From positions 64,598-128,469 of the forward strand of contig NCIJ01000005.1 of assembly GCA_002282015.1 (NCBI GenBank): a DNA stretch of 63,872 nt. Reading direction: 5' to 3'. The translations under genes and the position numbers were made by a program. This document shows positions 9,102 through 19,196 of the stretch, piece by piece. Origin of the DNA: Sulfuricurvum sp. 17-40-25. GTDB taxonomy: Bacteria > Campylobacterota > Campylobacteria > Campylobacterales > Sulfurimonadaceae. The first letter of the stretch is position 1; every line of letters begins with the position of its first letter. The notes beneath the pieces were generated by a model that was not told the origin of the DNA, ran no database searches, and saw only the letters and a list, made by a program, of their open reading frames with translations.

Positions 9102-9808
9102 TTTTTACGCGCGATCATCAATGATGAGATATTCATGGAAAAACTTTGCGTATACAGCATCTCAAATCCACTCTTTTCCAATTCTCTTTGCAGCATCTCT
9201 ACACTCAAAAATCCTTCGATCGAATCGGGTAAATAACGATACGCTTCATAATTATTAGAGATCAATCCTCCGATACGCGGAAGGACATTGTTCATGTACC
9301 AATCCCGTACTTTTCCAAGGGCTGATGGATTTTCATTTTTCATAAATTCGAGAATAACTACCAAGCCTCCACTCTTAAGAGAGCGGTTAAACTCCTGCAA
9401 TGCAGCCTCTCGCTCAACCACATTACGTATACCGTAGGAAATACTGATAATATCCGCACTCGCGTCTTCACATGAAAGCTGTGTCGCGGGTGCTATGTGA
9501 TACGTAAAATCAGGAAATTTTTCACGAGCAACGTTCACCATACCCTCAGAGGGATCCACTCCGACAATCTCGCTAATAGCAATCCCTTTGATATCTCCAC
9601 GACGTTTCCAATATCCCATCATGTCGCCAGTACCACACGCAACATCTACTATCTTGTCCAAAACTTTGGACTCACAATAGCCAAAAGCGAGATCACAGGC
9701 ACGTTTACGCCAAAAAGTATCAATACCCATACTTAAAACACGATTTGCTCGATCATAGGTCGGCGCAATATCATTAAACATCGATACAATCTTTTCTTGA
9801 CGCGTCAT
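9098..9808 (-). CDS. ubiE: Demethylmenaquinone methyltransferase UbiE/MenG
   Basis: 236 residues. The SAM-binding motif I is VDVACGTGDMMGYW (about residues 53-66). The UbiE signatures FNDIAPTYDRANRVLSMGID at the N-terminus and SYGIRNVVEREAALQEFNRSL are present. It performs the last C-methylation of menaquinone; organisms of this phylum use menaquinone, so ubiquinone synthesis is unlikely. It lies 9 bp after ribD and overlaps xseA. Start ATG is preceded by a weak ribosome site. Confidence 0.93.
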   Translation of the reverse strand: MTRQEKIVSMFNDIAPTYDRANRVLSMGIDTFWRKRACDLAFGYCESKVLDKIVDVACGTGDMMGYWKRRGDIKGIAISEIVGVDPSEGMVNVAREKFPDFTYHIAPATQLSCEDASADIISISYGIRNVVEREAALQEFNRSLKSGGLVVILEFMKNENPSALGKVRDWYMNNVLPRIGGLISNNYEAYRYLPDSIEGFLSVEMLQRELEKSGFEMLYTQSFSMNISSLMIARKK

Positions 9809-9817
9809 ACTTGGCCC

Positions 9818-10828
9818 CTATTTCTTTTTCATCCATAGGATGATGTCTTCTTGAATTTTAGCGCTCATTACCTCAAAATCCACTTGATTCTGGCCTATTC
9901 TACTCATTCCACCGCCTATTTTAGGTGCAATGTAACTCACATACCAATCGCATATATCATGAGTCGCTTCCATCATAAAAGCACCCCCTTCAATCATCAC
10001 TAAACTATAGGAGTGAACCTTATCCAATGTTGATTCGATAAATACCTCTCTATTTTCAATCCCAAATAATGGAATTGATTGGTCAAAATCCGTTGTATGA
10101 GAGTAGATAAGAACATCAGGTGCTTTTCCATTAACCAGTCGTGCATCCAACGTAGGACGATCCATGCGTACCGTATTTCCGCCAATAACAATCAGGTCAC
10201 ATTTATCTCTCAACGCATGCACATGCTCTCGTGAGATAGTTGAGCTTATTATCCCACCATCTACGGTTCCATCAAGTCGTTGTGCCCATTTAAAAAAGAC
10301 AAATGGCTTTGTCTGCCATTGGATAAAGGGTTGTAAAAGGTTTTGCCCTTCTTTTTCCATTACACCAATTGTACATTCACAACCACACTCTTCTAAAAGT
10401 TTCAGCCCACCTGCAGCTTTTGGATTAGGATCTTTTGAAGAAATAGTAATTTTATTGATTTTCAAATCGCGTATTAATGCTGCACATGAGGGTGTTTTTC
10501 CACTGTGGGCACAGGGTTCAAGTGTCACAACCATTGAAATAGATTCAAAGCATCCCTTATGATGTTGACGAAGATAGGTATGTATGAAAGCTGAATCATC
10601 GCACTCCTTGAGTGCTGTATCACCACTCAAAACTTTATAAGCATCACGCAGTGCATAAACCTCCGCATGAGGACCACCCGCTTTTTTATGGGCACCTATT
10701 GAGAGGATTTCACCTGACTCACCGATGCAAACAGCACCTACAGCGGGATTAGGAAAAGTTAAAAGTTGATAGTCCCACGCCGCTTCGAGCGCGAGATTCA
10801 TAGCAGAGAGTTCAGCGGTAGTATTCAT
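9818..10828 (-). CDS. ribD: Riboflavin biosynthesis protein RibD
   Basis: 336 residues from the ATG that overlaps the rimP stop (TGATG); two in-frame GTG codons lie just upstream. The N-terminal deaminase domain has the zinc motif HAEVYAL and PCAHSGKTPSCAALI, and the C-terminal reductase domain starts near FVFFKWAQRLDGTVDGG. It deaminates and reduces the pyrimidine intermediate of flavin synthesis. An insertion between the HAE and PCxxxGxxP motifs (about 50 residues, including ECDDSAFIHTYLRQHHKG) makes it longer in this part than E. coli RibD. Confidence 0.93.
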   Translation of the reverse strand: MNTTAELSAMNLALEAAWDYQLLTFPNPAVGAVCIGESGEILSIGAHKKAGGPHAEVYALRDAYKVLSGDTALKECDDSAFIHTYLRQHHKGCFESISMVVTLEPCAHSGKTPSCAALIRDLKINKITISSKDPNPKAAGGLKLLEECGCECTIGVMEKEGQNLLQPFIQWQTKPFVFFKWAQRLDGTVDGGIISSTISREHVHALRDKCDLIVIGGNTVRMDRPTLDARLVNGKAPDVLIYSHTTDFDQSIPLFGIENREVFIESTLDKVHSYSLVMIEGGAFMMEATHDICDWYVSYIAPKIGGGMSRIGQNQVDFEVMSAKIQEDIILWMKKK

Positions 10829-11259
10829 CACCACTCAAAATAGGTCTTAGCCTTGTTAATTGAGCGAAAAGGGACAGATTTGTCACCATCTTCTTTTGTT
10901 TTGATGGTCATATTCTCACTGTTCGCAGCAATCAATTCACCCTCAATTTTTTCTTTTTCAATCGTCGTAACGGATACTTTTTCGCCAATTGATTGGACAA
11001 AATGCTCAATGCTTTTAAGGCGACGCTCAATACCCGGAGAGCTCACTTCAAGTCGGTAGTCACCGCTTACAGGAACCGTGATGTCCAAAAGAGGAGAGAT
11101 CAAGTGCGATAGATTGGCACATTGATCCAAACTGACACCACCGGGTGCTGTCACACTGACACGGTAAATCGTGTTTTCATTTTCATTTACGATGCCGATA
11201 TCATAGAGCCCAAGCCCAACTGATTCGACCATTTTTTTGATATCACTTTCAAGACTCAT
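10828..11259 (-). CDS. rimP: Ribosome maturation factor RimP
   Basis: 143 residues from the ATG at 11259; a longer upstream reading overlaps rbfA heavily and lacks homology, so the inner start is preferred. RimP features are visible: GLGLYDIGIVNENENTIYRV, LDQCANLSHLISPLLD and the signature DYRLEVSSPGIERRL. It binds the 30S subunit during maturation. It overlaps rbfA by 11 bp, within the translation operon infB-rbfA-rimP. Confidence 0.93.
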   Translation of the reverse strand: MSLESDIKKMVESVGLGLYDIGIVNENENTIYRVSVTAPGGVSLDQCANLSHLISPLLDITVPVSGDYRLEVSSPGIERRLKSIEHFVQSIGEKVSVTTIEKEKIEGELIAANSENMTIKTKEDGDKSVPFRSINKAKTYFEW

Positions 11260-11614
11260 CTGTCTTCTCCTTAGCGATTTTGGCAAAAAGTGCCTCAATA
11301 TTTTGACTTCGCTTCAAGGTATCATCAAATACAAAAGTCAATGTAGGGGAGCGAAACCACCCTTGATCACGTAAACAATACTCTTCAATGATAGGTCGTG
11401 CTTTTTCTAGTAAGCGGATAAAAGCGGCTTTTTCTTGTGGAGTATAGGAATGAGGATCGAGATAGATTTTTGCGTCACTGCGACCTTTGGAACATTTCAC
11501 ATCGATAACATCGACTTCACGTAAACGTGCATCGGAAAGCTGAGAGAGTGCTTCAGGGATCAACTCTTTGAGAATTGATTCCGTCCGTTTTACTTTAATC
11601 TGTCCAGGAGTCAC
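11249..11614 (-). CDS. rbfA: Ribosome-binding factor A
   Basis: 121 residues with a KH-type fold: [25 protein letters not shown]-like [18 protein letters not shown], and the C-terminal motif [20 protein letters not shown]. RbfA acts in 16S rRNA 5'-end processing and 30S maturation. The start overlaps infB by 4 bp and the end overlaps rimP. Normal length and place for the family. Confidence 0.93.
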   Translation of the reverse strand: MTPGQIKVKRTESILKELIPEALSQLSDARLREVDVIDVKCSKGRSDAKIYLDPHSYTPQEKAAFIRLLEKARPIIEEYCLRDQGWFRSPTLTFVFDDTLKRSQNIEALFAKIAKEKTDES

Positions 11615-14160
11615 AGGGTTACTTTTTTCTCGATTTTCTTGAAGGTCTCGATAACGTCACCGACTTTAACATCCAAGTATCCATTAAGAACAACACCACA
11701 GTCAAACCCTTTGGTTACTTCTTTGACATCGTCTTTGAAACGTCTCAATGATGTCAAGTCACCCTCATGGATAACAACACCCTCACGAATAACACGAACC
11801 ATTCCACCACGAACTAACTTACCGTCTACAACAACACATCCAGCAATAGTTCCAGCACCTTTTGGCATTGGGAATGTATCACGTACTTCTGCTTGACCTG
11901 TGTTTTCTTCACGGAATTGTGGAGCCATCATACCTGTCAACATAAGCTTGATATCATCAATAAGCTCATAAATGATCGAATAGGTCTTGATATCAACACC
12001 CATTTGTTTTGCAGCGGCTTTTACATTCCCCGTAGGACGGACATTAAACCCAAGCAAGGCACAGTTTTCACTGTTATTGACCAAGGCAACGTCGTTTTCT
12101 GTAATTCCACCGACACCAGATGAAATAACCTCAACTTTAACCTCTTCATTACGAAGATCAGCAAGAGCTGCTTTAATCGCTTCAAGAGAACCGTGTACGT
12201 CTGTTTTAAGAACGACTTTCAACGCTTTGATACGTCCTTCTACAACCAATGACGTCAATTCATCAAATGTAGTCTTCGTACTAAGTGATAGCTCTCTGTG
12301 ACGATCATACTCATAACGCTTTTGGGCATACTCTCTTGCTTCTCTGTCACTTTCCATCGCCATCATGATTTCCCCTGATGGAGGAACTTCATTCAAACCA
12401 ACAACAACAGCCGTTCGACTTGGTCCAATTTCCTGAAGCTGTGCTTTTCGATCATTAATAAGAGCACGTACACGCCCGTATGAACCACCACAAACGATGT
12501 TGTCTCCCACTTTAAGCGTACCGTTTTGTACGATTACTGTTGCAACCGGTCCACGCCCTTTTTCAAGAGTACTCTCAACAACAACGGCTTTTGCCATAGC
12601 GGTTGAGTCTGCTTTTAGTTCCATGATTTCAGATTGCAACAAAATAGCTTCCAAAAGTTCATCAAGACCGGTCATCGCTTTTGCTGATACACCGATAAAC
12701 TCGACATCTCCACCCCACTCGATAGGGTTAAGACCCAATTCTGCCATTTGACCTTTAACTAAATCTGGATTTGCGCCCGGCTTGTCCATTTTATTAATAG
12801 CCACAATAACCGGAACTTTTGCATCTTTCGCATGCTGTACGGCTTCGCGTGTTTGTGGCTTAACGCCATCATCTGCGGCAACAACGATGATAATAATATC
12901 TGTTAATTGTGCACCGCGAGCACGCATTGCACTAAAGGCTTCGTGACCAGGAGTATCCAAGAAAGTAATCAATTTACCTTTTTGTTCAACAGAATACGCA
13001 CCAATATGCTGAGTGATTCCGCCTGCTTCGCCGTGCGCTACTTTTGCACTACGGATTGCATCAAGCAACGATGTTTTACCATGGTCAACGTGTCCCATAA
13101 TGGTGATAACCGGTGGACGCTCTTCCAAATTCTCAGAATCAACCAATGACTCATCGTATGCTTCTTCCAAATTGAACGCGTCTTTTGGATCGATGGTTGT
13201 TACTTCAACGTCAAATTCGCTGGCTAAGATTTCAATTTCATCTTTACCCAAAAAGTCGTTTTTAGTCACCATCATTCCAAGGTCAAAAAGGACTTTGATA
13301 ACATTAGAGATACTTTGACCCACTTTTTCCGCAAATTCATAGACACGCACGTCTTCTGGAATCTCTACGTGAGTAATGACTTCATCTTCTTTTGCGTCTT
13401 TTGTATACTTTTTACGTGCTTCTCTAGAAACTTTACGAGGTTTACCTTTGTTGGCACCTTGCTTTTTACCCGCATTACGTCCAGGTGGTTTTTTCTCTCT
13501 TGGTTTCTGCTCTTCTTCAGGAGGGAGGTTCTGCCCTAAATCATTGAGATCCATCAAGACGACTTGATTTTCTTCATAGTCCATTGATACGTTAGAGATG
13601 TCTCCACCAAATATATCAAGCCTTACACCCTGGTCTTTTCGCTGAGACGGAGAGTTACTATGCGCTTTTTTAGCTTTTTTGGCTTCAAGTTCACGCTGTA
13701 CTTCTGCACTTACTTTACCGTACTGAGACACATTAACATTCTCATGCTTTACCGCAACGACTACTTCCTCAACAGGACGTACTTTTTTGACAATCTTCAG
13801 ACCAGAACGTTTTGGTACTTCGACTTCAGTAATTTCAATCTCTGCTTGATCTTGAACTACTGACGTGGCCTTTGGTGCTGATGCAGTATCAACTTTTACA
13901 GGAGTGGATGCTACTTTCGTTTCTACTTTAACTTCTGCAGTTGGAACTACAGCTTCTTCTTGAACAACCGCTTTTGGCGTATTACTTTCGACAGCTGCTC
14001 CGCTCATGATGTAGTTCATGATTTTTTCAGCCTCTTCCATTGACACGCTACTTGAAGCTGTTTTAATATTCAATCCCATCGCTGCTGCTTTATCAACAAC
14101 CTCTTTAGAATTGACACCAAGTTCCTTGGCAATTTCATGAACTCTTACTTTATCCATCAT
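11611..14160 (-). CDS. infB: Translation initiation factor IF-2
   Basis: 849 residues. An N-terminal IF2_N domain ([24 protein letters not shown]) is followed by a long Val/Glu-rich linker and a Lys/Arg-rich stretch (about residues 215-250). The G domain has [14 protein letters not shown] (about residues 352-365), DTPGHEAF and [10 protein letters not shown], then domains II-IV. It brings fMet-tRNA to the 30S subunit. It overlaps ylxR upstream and rbfA downstream. Length is typical of Campylobacterota. Confidence 0.97.
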   Translation of the reverse strand: MMDKVRVHEIAKELGVNSKEVVDKAAAMGLNIKTASSSVSMEEAEKIMNYIMSGAAVESNTPKAVVQEEAVVPTAEVKVETKVASTPVKVDTASAPKATSVVQDQAEIEITEVEVPKRSGLKIVKKVRPVEEVVVAVKHENVNVSQYGKVSAEVQRELEAKKAKKAHSNSPSQRKDQGVRLDIFGGDISNVSMDYEENQVVLMDLNDLGQNLPPEEEQKPREKKPPGRNAGKKQGANKGKPRKVSREARKKYTKDAKEDEVITHVEIPEDVRVYEFAEKVGQSISNVIKVLFDLGMMVTKNDFLGKDEIEILASEFDVEVTTIDPKDAFNLEEAYDESLVDSENLEERPPVITIMGHVDHGKTSLLDAIRSAKVAHGEAGGITQHIGAYSVEQKGKLITFLDTPGHEAFSAMRARGAQLTDIIIIVVAADDGVKPQTREAVQHAKDAKVPVIVAINKMDKPGANPDLVKGQMAELGLNPIEWGGDVEFIGVSAKAMTGLDELLEAILLQSEIMELKADSTAMAKAVVVESTLEKGRGPVATVIVQNGTLKVGDNIVCGGSYGRVRALINDRKAQLQEIGPSRTAVVVGLNEVPPSGEIMMAMESDREAREYAQKRYEYDRHRELSLSTKTTFDELTSLVVEGRIKALKVVLKTDVHGSLEAIKAALADLRNEEVKVEVISSGVGGITENDVALVNNSENCALLGFNVRPTGNVKAAAKQMGVDIKTYSIIYELIDDIKLMLTGMMAPQFREENTGQAEVRDTFPMPKGAGTIAGCVVVDGKLVRGGMVRVIREGVVIHEGDLTSLRRFKDDVKEVTKGFDCGVVLNGYLDVKVGDVIETFKKIEKKVTL

Positions 14161-14404
14161 TAACGACTATCTCCTTTAACCGATTCTTAAGCATCTCAAG
14201 CGCGTTACTTTTGCACTGACGAGCGAGAAGCCCTGGTGTTTTTTTATGCTCAATACAATTAAAGCATAGATAAAAACTGCGCCCTACCCCGCAATGAGAT
14301 TCCAAAACTCCCTCACGGCATTGAAGCCTTAAAAGGGACAATTGATTAGAGCGTTCGCGACATACCACACACATACGCGTTGGTTTATTTATAATTTTCG
14401 CCAT
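14150..14404 (-). CDS. YlxR-like RNA-binding protein (DUF448)
   Basis: About 84 residues from the ATG at 14404; a TTG nine bases upstream is an alternative start. The hallmark of the family is at the N-terminus: [20 protein letters not shown], corresponding to the RxCxxCR/K motif. YlxR proteins sit between nusA or thrB and infB in many bacteria and are thought to bind RNA. It overlaps the infB start by 11 bp. A second Cys pair (LCFNCIEH) suggests zinc binding, which is an inference. Confidence 0.85.
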   Translation of the reverse strand: MAKIINKPTRMCVVCRERSNQLSLLRLQCREGVLESHCGVGRSFYLCFNCIEHKKTPGLLARQCKSNALEMLKNRLKEIVVNDG

Positions 14405-14425
14405 TATATCCAATACTTTCTTTAC

Positions 14426-15307
14426 TTACCGTTCTATAACCAGTCCATCATTATCAAAGTTCAGAATTTTTACTTCAAAATCAGGGAATTCACTTCTAAA
14501 TTTATCTGCCAATGCTCTAGCATCTTCATCATAAACCATATTAAAAAAAGTGGATCCACTTCCCGAAAGTGTGCTCATCAAAGCCCCACTTTCATACGCT
14601 ATTTTTTGTACCTCAAAAAGCTCCGGTAACATCTTCATTCGAATTCTTTGATGAAATCGGTCTTGGCTTGCTAGACGTAACATTTCCCAATCCTCATTAA
14701 AAAATGCTCCTACCGTCACTGCAGTATGTGAAAGATTAAACACTGCACTCTCTTTACTGTATGATCGAGGTAGTGTTGTACGTGATTTAGCCGTCGAGAT
14801 TGGTTTATTCGGGATCACGACTATAGCTTTAAGGTAATCAGGCATGTGTTTTTGTTGAGAAAAAACTTTTTGTTTTTCTACCATTGCACAGTTGAATCCA
14901 CCCATAACCGCAGGGGTAATGTTATCAGGGTGAGATTCATACGTTAACGCATGGTTTAAGATACGCCGTTTAGACACTTTTACTGCTGCTGCTTCATGAG
15001 CACAACTGATCGCACTTACGATTACTGCTGATGAGCTTCCAAGACCACGGGACATGGGAATTTGATTGTAAAAAGTAAATTTAAAATTTTGACGTTTCTG
15101 AGTTAAACGACGATAATGCTCATTAAAAATACTCACAAAGAGGTTATTCCCTTTAAGTCGAGGATTGTTTTCCCCCTCACCTTTGATTGCCACGGTGAAA
15201 AAACGAGACGGGAGTAATTCAACACGATTACGTAAATCAACAGCCAATCCTAATGAATCAAATCCAGGTCCTAAATTGGCGCTGGTTGCGGGTACACTTA
15301 TAAACAC
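14426..15307 (-). CDS. thrB: Homoserine kinase
   Basis: 293 residues of the GHMP kinase family. The ATP-binding glycine-rich loop is [17 protein letters not shown] (about residues 88-104), the N-terminal motif is [16 protein letters not shown], and the C-terminal GHMP motif is [17 protein letters not shown]. It phosphorylates homoserine on the way to threonine. It stands between tsaB and ylxR on the same strand, with gaps of 9 and about 21 bp. Start ATG and length are standard. Confidence 0.96.
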   Translation of the reverse strand: MFISVPATSANLGPGFDSLGLAVDLRNRVELLPSRFFTVAIKGEGENNPRLKGNNLFVSIFNEHYRRLTQKRQNFKFTFYNQIPMSRGLGSSSAVIVSAISCAHEAAAVKVSKRRILNHALTYESHPDNITPAVMGGFNCAMVEKQKVFSQQKHMPDYLKAIVVIPNKPISTAKSRTTLPRSYSKESAVFNLSHTAVTVGAFFNEDWEMLRLASQDRFHQRIRMKMLPELFEVQKIAYESGALMSTLSGSGSTFFNMVYDEDARALADKFRSEFPDFEVKILNFDNDGLVIER

Positions 15308-15316
15308 TTTATTTCC

Positions 15317-15772
15317 TTATCCAACCGCTTCAATTCCATAATATGGGGCACTGTCAGTATTAAAATTCTTTACATCTATTGTTTGTGGAAGCTCAAATCC
15401 TCTAAGAGTAGGATTGTCTAATGGCTCCACGCTAATCACATTACTATTTTTAACAAAATAGAGCTTTCCTACTGCTTTTATCGGGTGATTTTCATTAAAA
15501 AAGAACCCATCAACTGCGAATAATGGGATATTTTGGACAATACTCAAGGTCTTTAAAAAAAGATACGCTACTTTAATCCCCATAAAACTGCCCGGACCAT
15601 TCGCGTAAATTAAACGTTTAAGGCTATAACGATTCAACAAGTCTTCAAAGATTGAGGGTAATACATCCGAACCTAAGCCATCATTCTCAATAGATTCGAT
15701 TAGTTTTCCATATTCATCGTATATCCCAACATGAACAGGACTTCCTAGCGCTATAATGAGCGCATCATGCAT
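15317..15772 (-). CDS. tsaB: TsaB-like protein for tRNA t6A synthesis, short form
   Basis: 151 residues from an ATG that overlaps the lpxC end by 8 bp. The recognisable part is [22 protein letters not shown], matching the TsaB segment xGPGSFTGxR that contacts the TsaD partner. TsaB forms the TsaBDE complex for threonylcarbamoyl-adenosine at position 37 of ANN-decoding tRNAs. Here the C-terminal lobe is much reduced compared with the usual about 230 residues, which is common in this phylum as far as I know. The assignment rests mainly on that motif and on length-independent fold features. Confidence 0.75.
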   Translation of the reverse strand: MHDALIIALGSPVHVGIYDEYGKLIESIENDGLGSDVLPSIFEDLLNRYSLKRLIYANGPGSFMGIKVAYLFLKTLSIVQNIPLFAVDGFFFNENHPIKAVGKLYFVKNSNVISVEPLDNPTLRGFELPQTIDVKNFNTDSAPYYGIEAVG

Positions 15773-16652
15773 ATGCTTTGACCAGTTCTTCTGATTCTGC
15801 CATAACGAGTTCAATAACCTCATAGTTAGCCGGGTCTTTTAACAGTTCAAGAGTCAGCTTATGATTTAGATCATGACTCCCCGCAAAAGCTTCATAGTTA
15901 CCGATAAAATTCATCCCAATCAGTGACATATCACCAATCGCATCCAAAATCTTGTGGCGAACAAATTCATCTGTAAAGCGAAGACCTTCTGGATTCAGTA
16001 CTTTTTTATCATCCAAAACCACAGCATTCTCCAAACTTCCACCTAACGCGAGTCCTTTGGAACGAAGATATTGAACCTCATGCACAAATCCGAACGTGCG
16101 TGCTCGGGCAATCTCTTTTTTATAATTTTCTTTGGTGAATTTCAATACATACGTTTGTTTATCTATTGCCGGATGTGAAAATTTAATCGTAAAGTCATAG
16201 CTAAGATCATCAGAGGGAGAGAGTTTGACATATTTGTCCCCCTCTTTGACTTCAACCTCTTTTTTAATACGCATGATCTTTTTAGGACTTTCCAGCTCCA
16301 TGATTCCTGCTTCATCCAACAGCATACAGAAACTCATGGATGAACCGTCCATAACAGGTACTTCGTCTGCATTAACCACTACTCGTATGTTATCAATCCC
16401 GTAAGCATAAATTGCAGACAGCATATGCTCAATTGTTGAGATTACCACACCGTCTTTACCGATAACCGTGGCCATTTTAGTATCTACAACACTTTGGGGT
16501 GTCAAGGGGATTGACACTCCTGCATCACTTCGAAAAAAGACAATCCCGCTGTTACTCTCCATAGGTTCTAAACGCAAATGGACAGGAACCCCTTTATGCA
16601 GTCCTATCCCAACGAGTTCAACACTTTTTGCGATGGTTGTTTGTCTTGTCAT
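15765..16652 (-). CDS. lpxC: UDP-3-O-acyl-N-acetylglucosamine deacetylase
   Basis: 295 residues. Zinc ligands appear in [17 protein letters not shown] (His) and in [22 protein letters not shown] (His and Asp), with the catalytic His in [11 protein letters not shown]. The N-terminus [19 protein letters not shown] is typical. LpxC commits UDP-GlcNAc to lipid A. It lies 46 bp after the M23 peptidase gene and overlaps tsaB. Length is normal. Confidence 0.97.
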   Translation of the reverse strand: MTRQTTIAKSVELVGIGLHKGVPVHLRLEPMESNSGIVFFRSDAGVSIPLTPQSVVDTKMATVIGKDGVVISTIEHMLSAIYAYGIDNIRVVVNADEVPVMDGSSMSFCMLLDEAGIMELESPKKIMRIKKEVEVKEGDKYVKLSPSDDLSYDFTIKFSHPAIDKQTYVLKFTKENYKKEIARARTFGFVHEVQYLRSKGLALGGSLENAVVLDDKKVLNPEGLRFTDEFVRHKILDAIGDMSLIGMNFIGNYEAFAGSHDLNHKLTLELLKDPANYEVIELVMAESEELVKAYA

Positions 16653-16698
16653 ACTAATCCCTTACACCGAAACCTTGTTTATGATTATAGCCACATTA

Positions 16699-18069
16699 TT
16701 ACTGCTGATTGATGAACATTTTTGCTGAATCAATCACATTGGTAACATTATCCGCGATCCATTTACTGTCCATCCACTCTTCTGGACGGACTTCAATACC
16801 TTGTACCAAGATACCAAAATGTAGATGATCCCCCATCGCATAACCGCTCATACCTGTTCTCGCGATCTCTTGTTGAGAAGCCACACGATCTCGTTCCTGC
16901 ACATGCACTTCCGAACAATGCCCGTATAAAGTGTAAAGCCCAAGTCCATGATCTATAATCGGAAGATTTCCGTAAATACCGTTTGTTTTAACAAAAACGA
17001 CATTTCCATTGTTAGAGCTTCTAATCGAGTCCATTTGTACACTAGCAAGGTCCAATCCCATATGATACGCTTGACTCACATTCTCTTGACCTTTGTAACT
17101 GTAAATACGATGATCTCCAAAATCAGCTACTTTTTGACCATTCACCAATGGATAAAAGGGAACTGGTCTGAAATCACTTACCATAGCGGTAGAAACTTTA
17201 GAGGTAATTTGATGAATAATTTTTTCATTATCTGCACGTACTTTTTCGTTGATTATACGAAATTGTTCTAGTCTATCATCAACCCCTATTGTTTGCTGAT
17301 ACACATTTGCTAATTCTGCAATCTTACCATCCAAGAAGGCATCACTGAGCTCTATTTTAGATACTTTATACGCATGGTCTTTTAATCGTACCGGTACCGA
17401 GCTTCGTGTCTCATTACCTGCTTTATCACGAGCGACTACCGTTGCACTAAAGCTTGGAGCCTGTACCGGCCATGCTAATAAAGATGCGTAATAACCTGGT
17501 TTGTAAAAAGGCTGTGCAATGAATGTCTTACCAAAATTAGTGTGTATTTTCAAACTTTCCATGTGAGGATCACTCGCCTTGAAAATAACAATAGCAGCTC
17601 CCCCTTTTTGGATCTTATATGAACTGGCAATAATAGAAAGAACAGGACGACGCTGATCAATCACCAATGCAATCTCTTTCTTATAGGTATTCCCCATAAA
17701 GAGGCCCCAAAGACTGTTGTCTGTTGCTTCGATTTTTAAAATAACCGATTGTGCCTCAACACTTCTACGTCCTTTTGGCGGGAGTACTTCAAAGACTCTT
17801 TTCTTCTCTTTGTCCATACTCGAATCATCCACCACAACCCAGTCATCATGATCTGTTGAAATAGTAGCTTTAAACGATTTTAGTCCACTTTCGTCTTCAA
17901 CACTGACATGAATGGGTTCTTGAAAGTTCCAATACCCATCATGAGAAACAGTTACAGTTGGGTCATTGCGCTCAAACATGGGTGAAAATGCCATAAATCC
18001 TATAGCACCTATCGCTGCTAACCCGACAGCCCATCCTATCATCCCTGTACCACTGTTTCGTCTTCTCAT
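16699..18069 (-). CDS. Membrane-anchored M23 peptidase (LytM-type)
   Basis: 456 residues. An N-terminal membrane segment (GMIGWAVGLAAIGAIGFMAF) anchors a periplasmic region with Ig-like stretches (about residues 35-240), a short coiled part, then a C-terminal M23 domain. The zinc motifs are YHMGLDLAS (HxxxD), YTLYGHCSEV and GDHLHFGI (HxH), so the domain should be active on peptidoglycan cross-bridges. In helical Campylobacterota such enzymes set cell shape; a role in this organism is inference. The gene overlaps the DHH phosphoesterase by 4 bp. Confidence 0.88.
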   Translation of the reverse strand: MRRRNSGTGMIGWAVGLAAIGAIGFMAFSPMFERNDPTVTVSHDGYWNFQEPIHVSVEDESGLKSFKATISTDHDDWVVVDDSSMDKEKKRVFEVLPPKGRRSVEAQSVILKIEATDNSLWGLFMGNTYKKEIALVIDQRRPVLSIIASSYKIQKGGAAIVIFKASDPHMESLKIHTNFGKTFIAQPFYKPGYYASLLAWPVQAPSFSATVVARDKAGNETRSSVPVRLKDHAYKVSKIELSDAFLDGKIAELANVYQQTIGVDDRLEQFRIINEKVRADNEKIIHQITSKVSTAMVSDFRPVPFYPLVNGQKVADFGDHRIYSYKGQENVSQAYHMGLDLASVQMDSIRSSNNGNVVFVKTNGIYGNLPIIDHGLGLYTLYGHCSEVHVQERDRVASQQEIARTGMSGYAMGDHLHFGILVQGIEVRPEEWMDSKWIADNVTNVIDSAKMFINQQ

Positions 18070-18998
18070 TCTAACTCCTCTTTGATATAACTGATAATTT
18101 CTTCTCTAATTTGTGCTAATGGTTTATCCATCACTTTTGCACCTGCACGGTCATGATGACCGCCACCTTGATATCTTTGCATCATCTCAGAAGCATTCAC
18201 AACTCCATCACTGCGTAATGAGAGGCTAATTCCTCCTCGTTTACGCACCGCTAACAGCAAGGCCACACTAACGATTTTCAGGGTAATGGCTTCATCCAAA
18301 ACTGCTTTACAATCCACCAAAGAAGCCCCTGTTGAAGCCAAAAGTTCCTGGTCCACTTCAAACAGTGCCAATCGACCATCCAAAACAAGTGTCATGCACT
18401 TAAGCATTTCAGCTTGAAGCCTCAAAGAGGCCAATGTTTTACTATTGTACAATCCATTGACACATTGCTCATGATTGGCACCCAGTTCAAGCAACCGAAG
18501 CGCTATACTAAAAATTTTCAGTGTGCATTTAGGATCACGAAAACATTTAGTGTCATCTATTAATCCAGCATAAAGCGCATTTGCCATTTTAGCATTTATT
18601 TTTATATCCTGCCCGATAAACCAGTCATACACCACTTGTGTAGTGCTCATAGCAGCGGTATCGATGCAGTTTAGTGTACCGTATTGTTCATTACTGATAT
18701 GGTGATCAAAATTTATGAGTTCACCACTGTAATCTACTCCTAATCTGCTAAAACTACCACAATCAAAACTAATCGCCAAATCCGCATCCGACGGAAAACG
18801 GTTACTTATTTTCTCACTCCAAGGGATAAATACCAGGTGAGCTGCGATAGTGGGAGAAGAACAATAAAAGGTGACTTTTTTTTGCGTGCGTAAAAGATAA
18901 GAGTAAAACGCGGATGCCGATCCCAACGAATCTGCATCAGGGTTTTCATGTGCGATAAGGACAATGTGATTTGATTTATCAATCAAGGAAAATGGCAT
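18066..18998 (-). CDS. DHH/DHHA1 phosphoesterase, NrnA-like
   Basis: 310 residues. The DHH-family motifs are HENPDADSLGSA, SFDCGSF, FDHHISNEQYG and the DHHA1 C-terminal GGGHHDRAGAKV. Such proteins hydrolyse nanoRNA, pAp or cyclic dinucleotides, using two metal ions. The substrate cannot be told from sequence. It is the first gene of the group leading to the M23 peptidase and lpxC, and stands with its promoter region back-to-back to the plus-strand porin at 19197. Confidence 0.87.
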   Translation of the reverse strand: MPFSLIDKSNHIVLIAHENPDADSLGSASAFYSYLLRTQKKVTFYCSSPTIAAHLVFIPWSEKISNRFPSDADLAISFDCGSFSRLGVDYSGELINFDHHISNEQYGTLNCIDTAAMSTTQVVYDWFIGQDIKINAKMANALYAGLIDDTKCFRDPKCTLKIFSIALRLLELGANHEQCVNGLYNSKTLASLRLQAEMLKCMTLVLDGRLALFEVDQELLASTGASLVDCKAVLDEAITLKIVSVALLLAVRKRGGISLSLRSDGVVNASEMMQRYQGGGHHDRAGAKVMDKPLAQIREEIISYIKEELE

Positions 18999-19196
18999 CG
19001 TGTACTCTTATTTTAGGATAACAAAGAACGCGATTCTACCATATTTTAGCACTTACCCACCATGTTACATCCTCAATCCATCTTTTTATACGTTTATTGC
19101 TTTACAGTGAATGATGTCACAAAAGTATCACATTAATTTACACAATTTTTACAAACAACAGATAACATTCAAAAATATTTAACCAAAGGTGAACGT
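18999..19196. other. Divergent intergenic region before the interrupted porin
   Basis: 198 bp between the start of the DHH gene (minus) and the porin (plus). It is AT-rich and must hold promoters for both directions. A good ribosome site (AAAGGTGAA) lies before the porin ATG. I find no convincing -35/-10 pair, riboswitch or operator palindrome. Confidence 0.5.

Noticed and set aside
11260-11298. Longer RimP start at 11298
   Set aside because: The extension lies inside rbfA and lacks similarity; ATG at 11259 has a good ribosome site.
13013-13318. Long antisense frames inside infB
   Set aside because: Mirror frames of the conserved infB coding sequence, with Ser/Thr-rich unlikely proteins and no ribosome sites.
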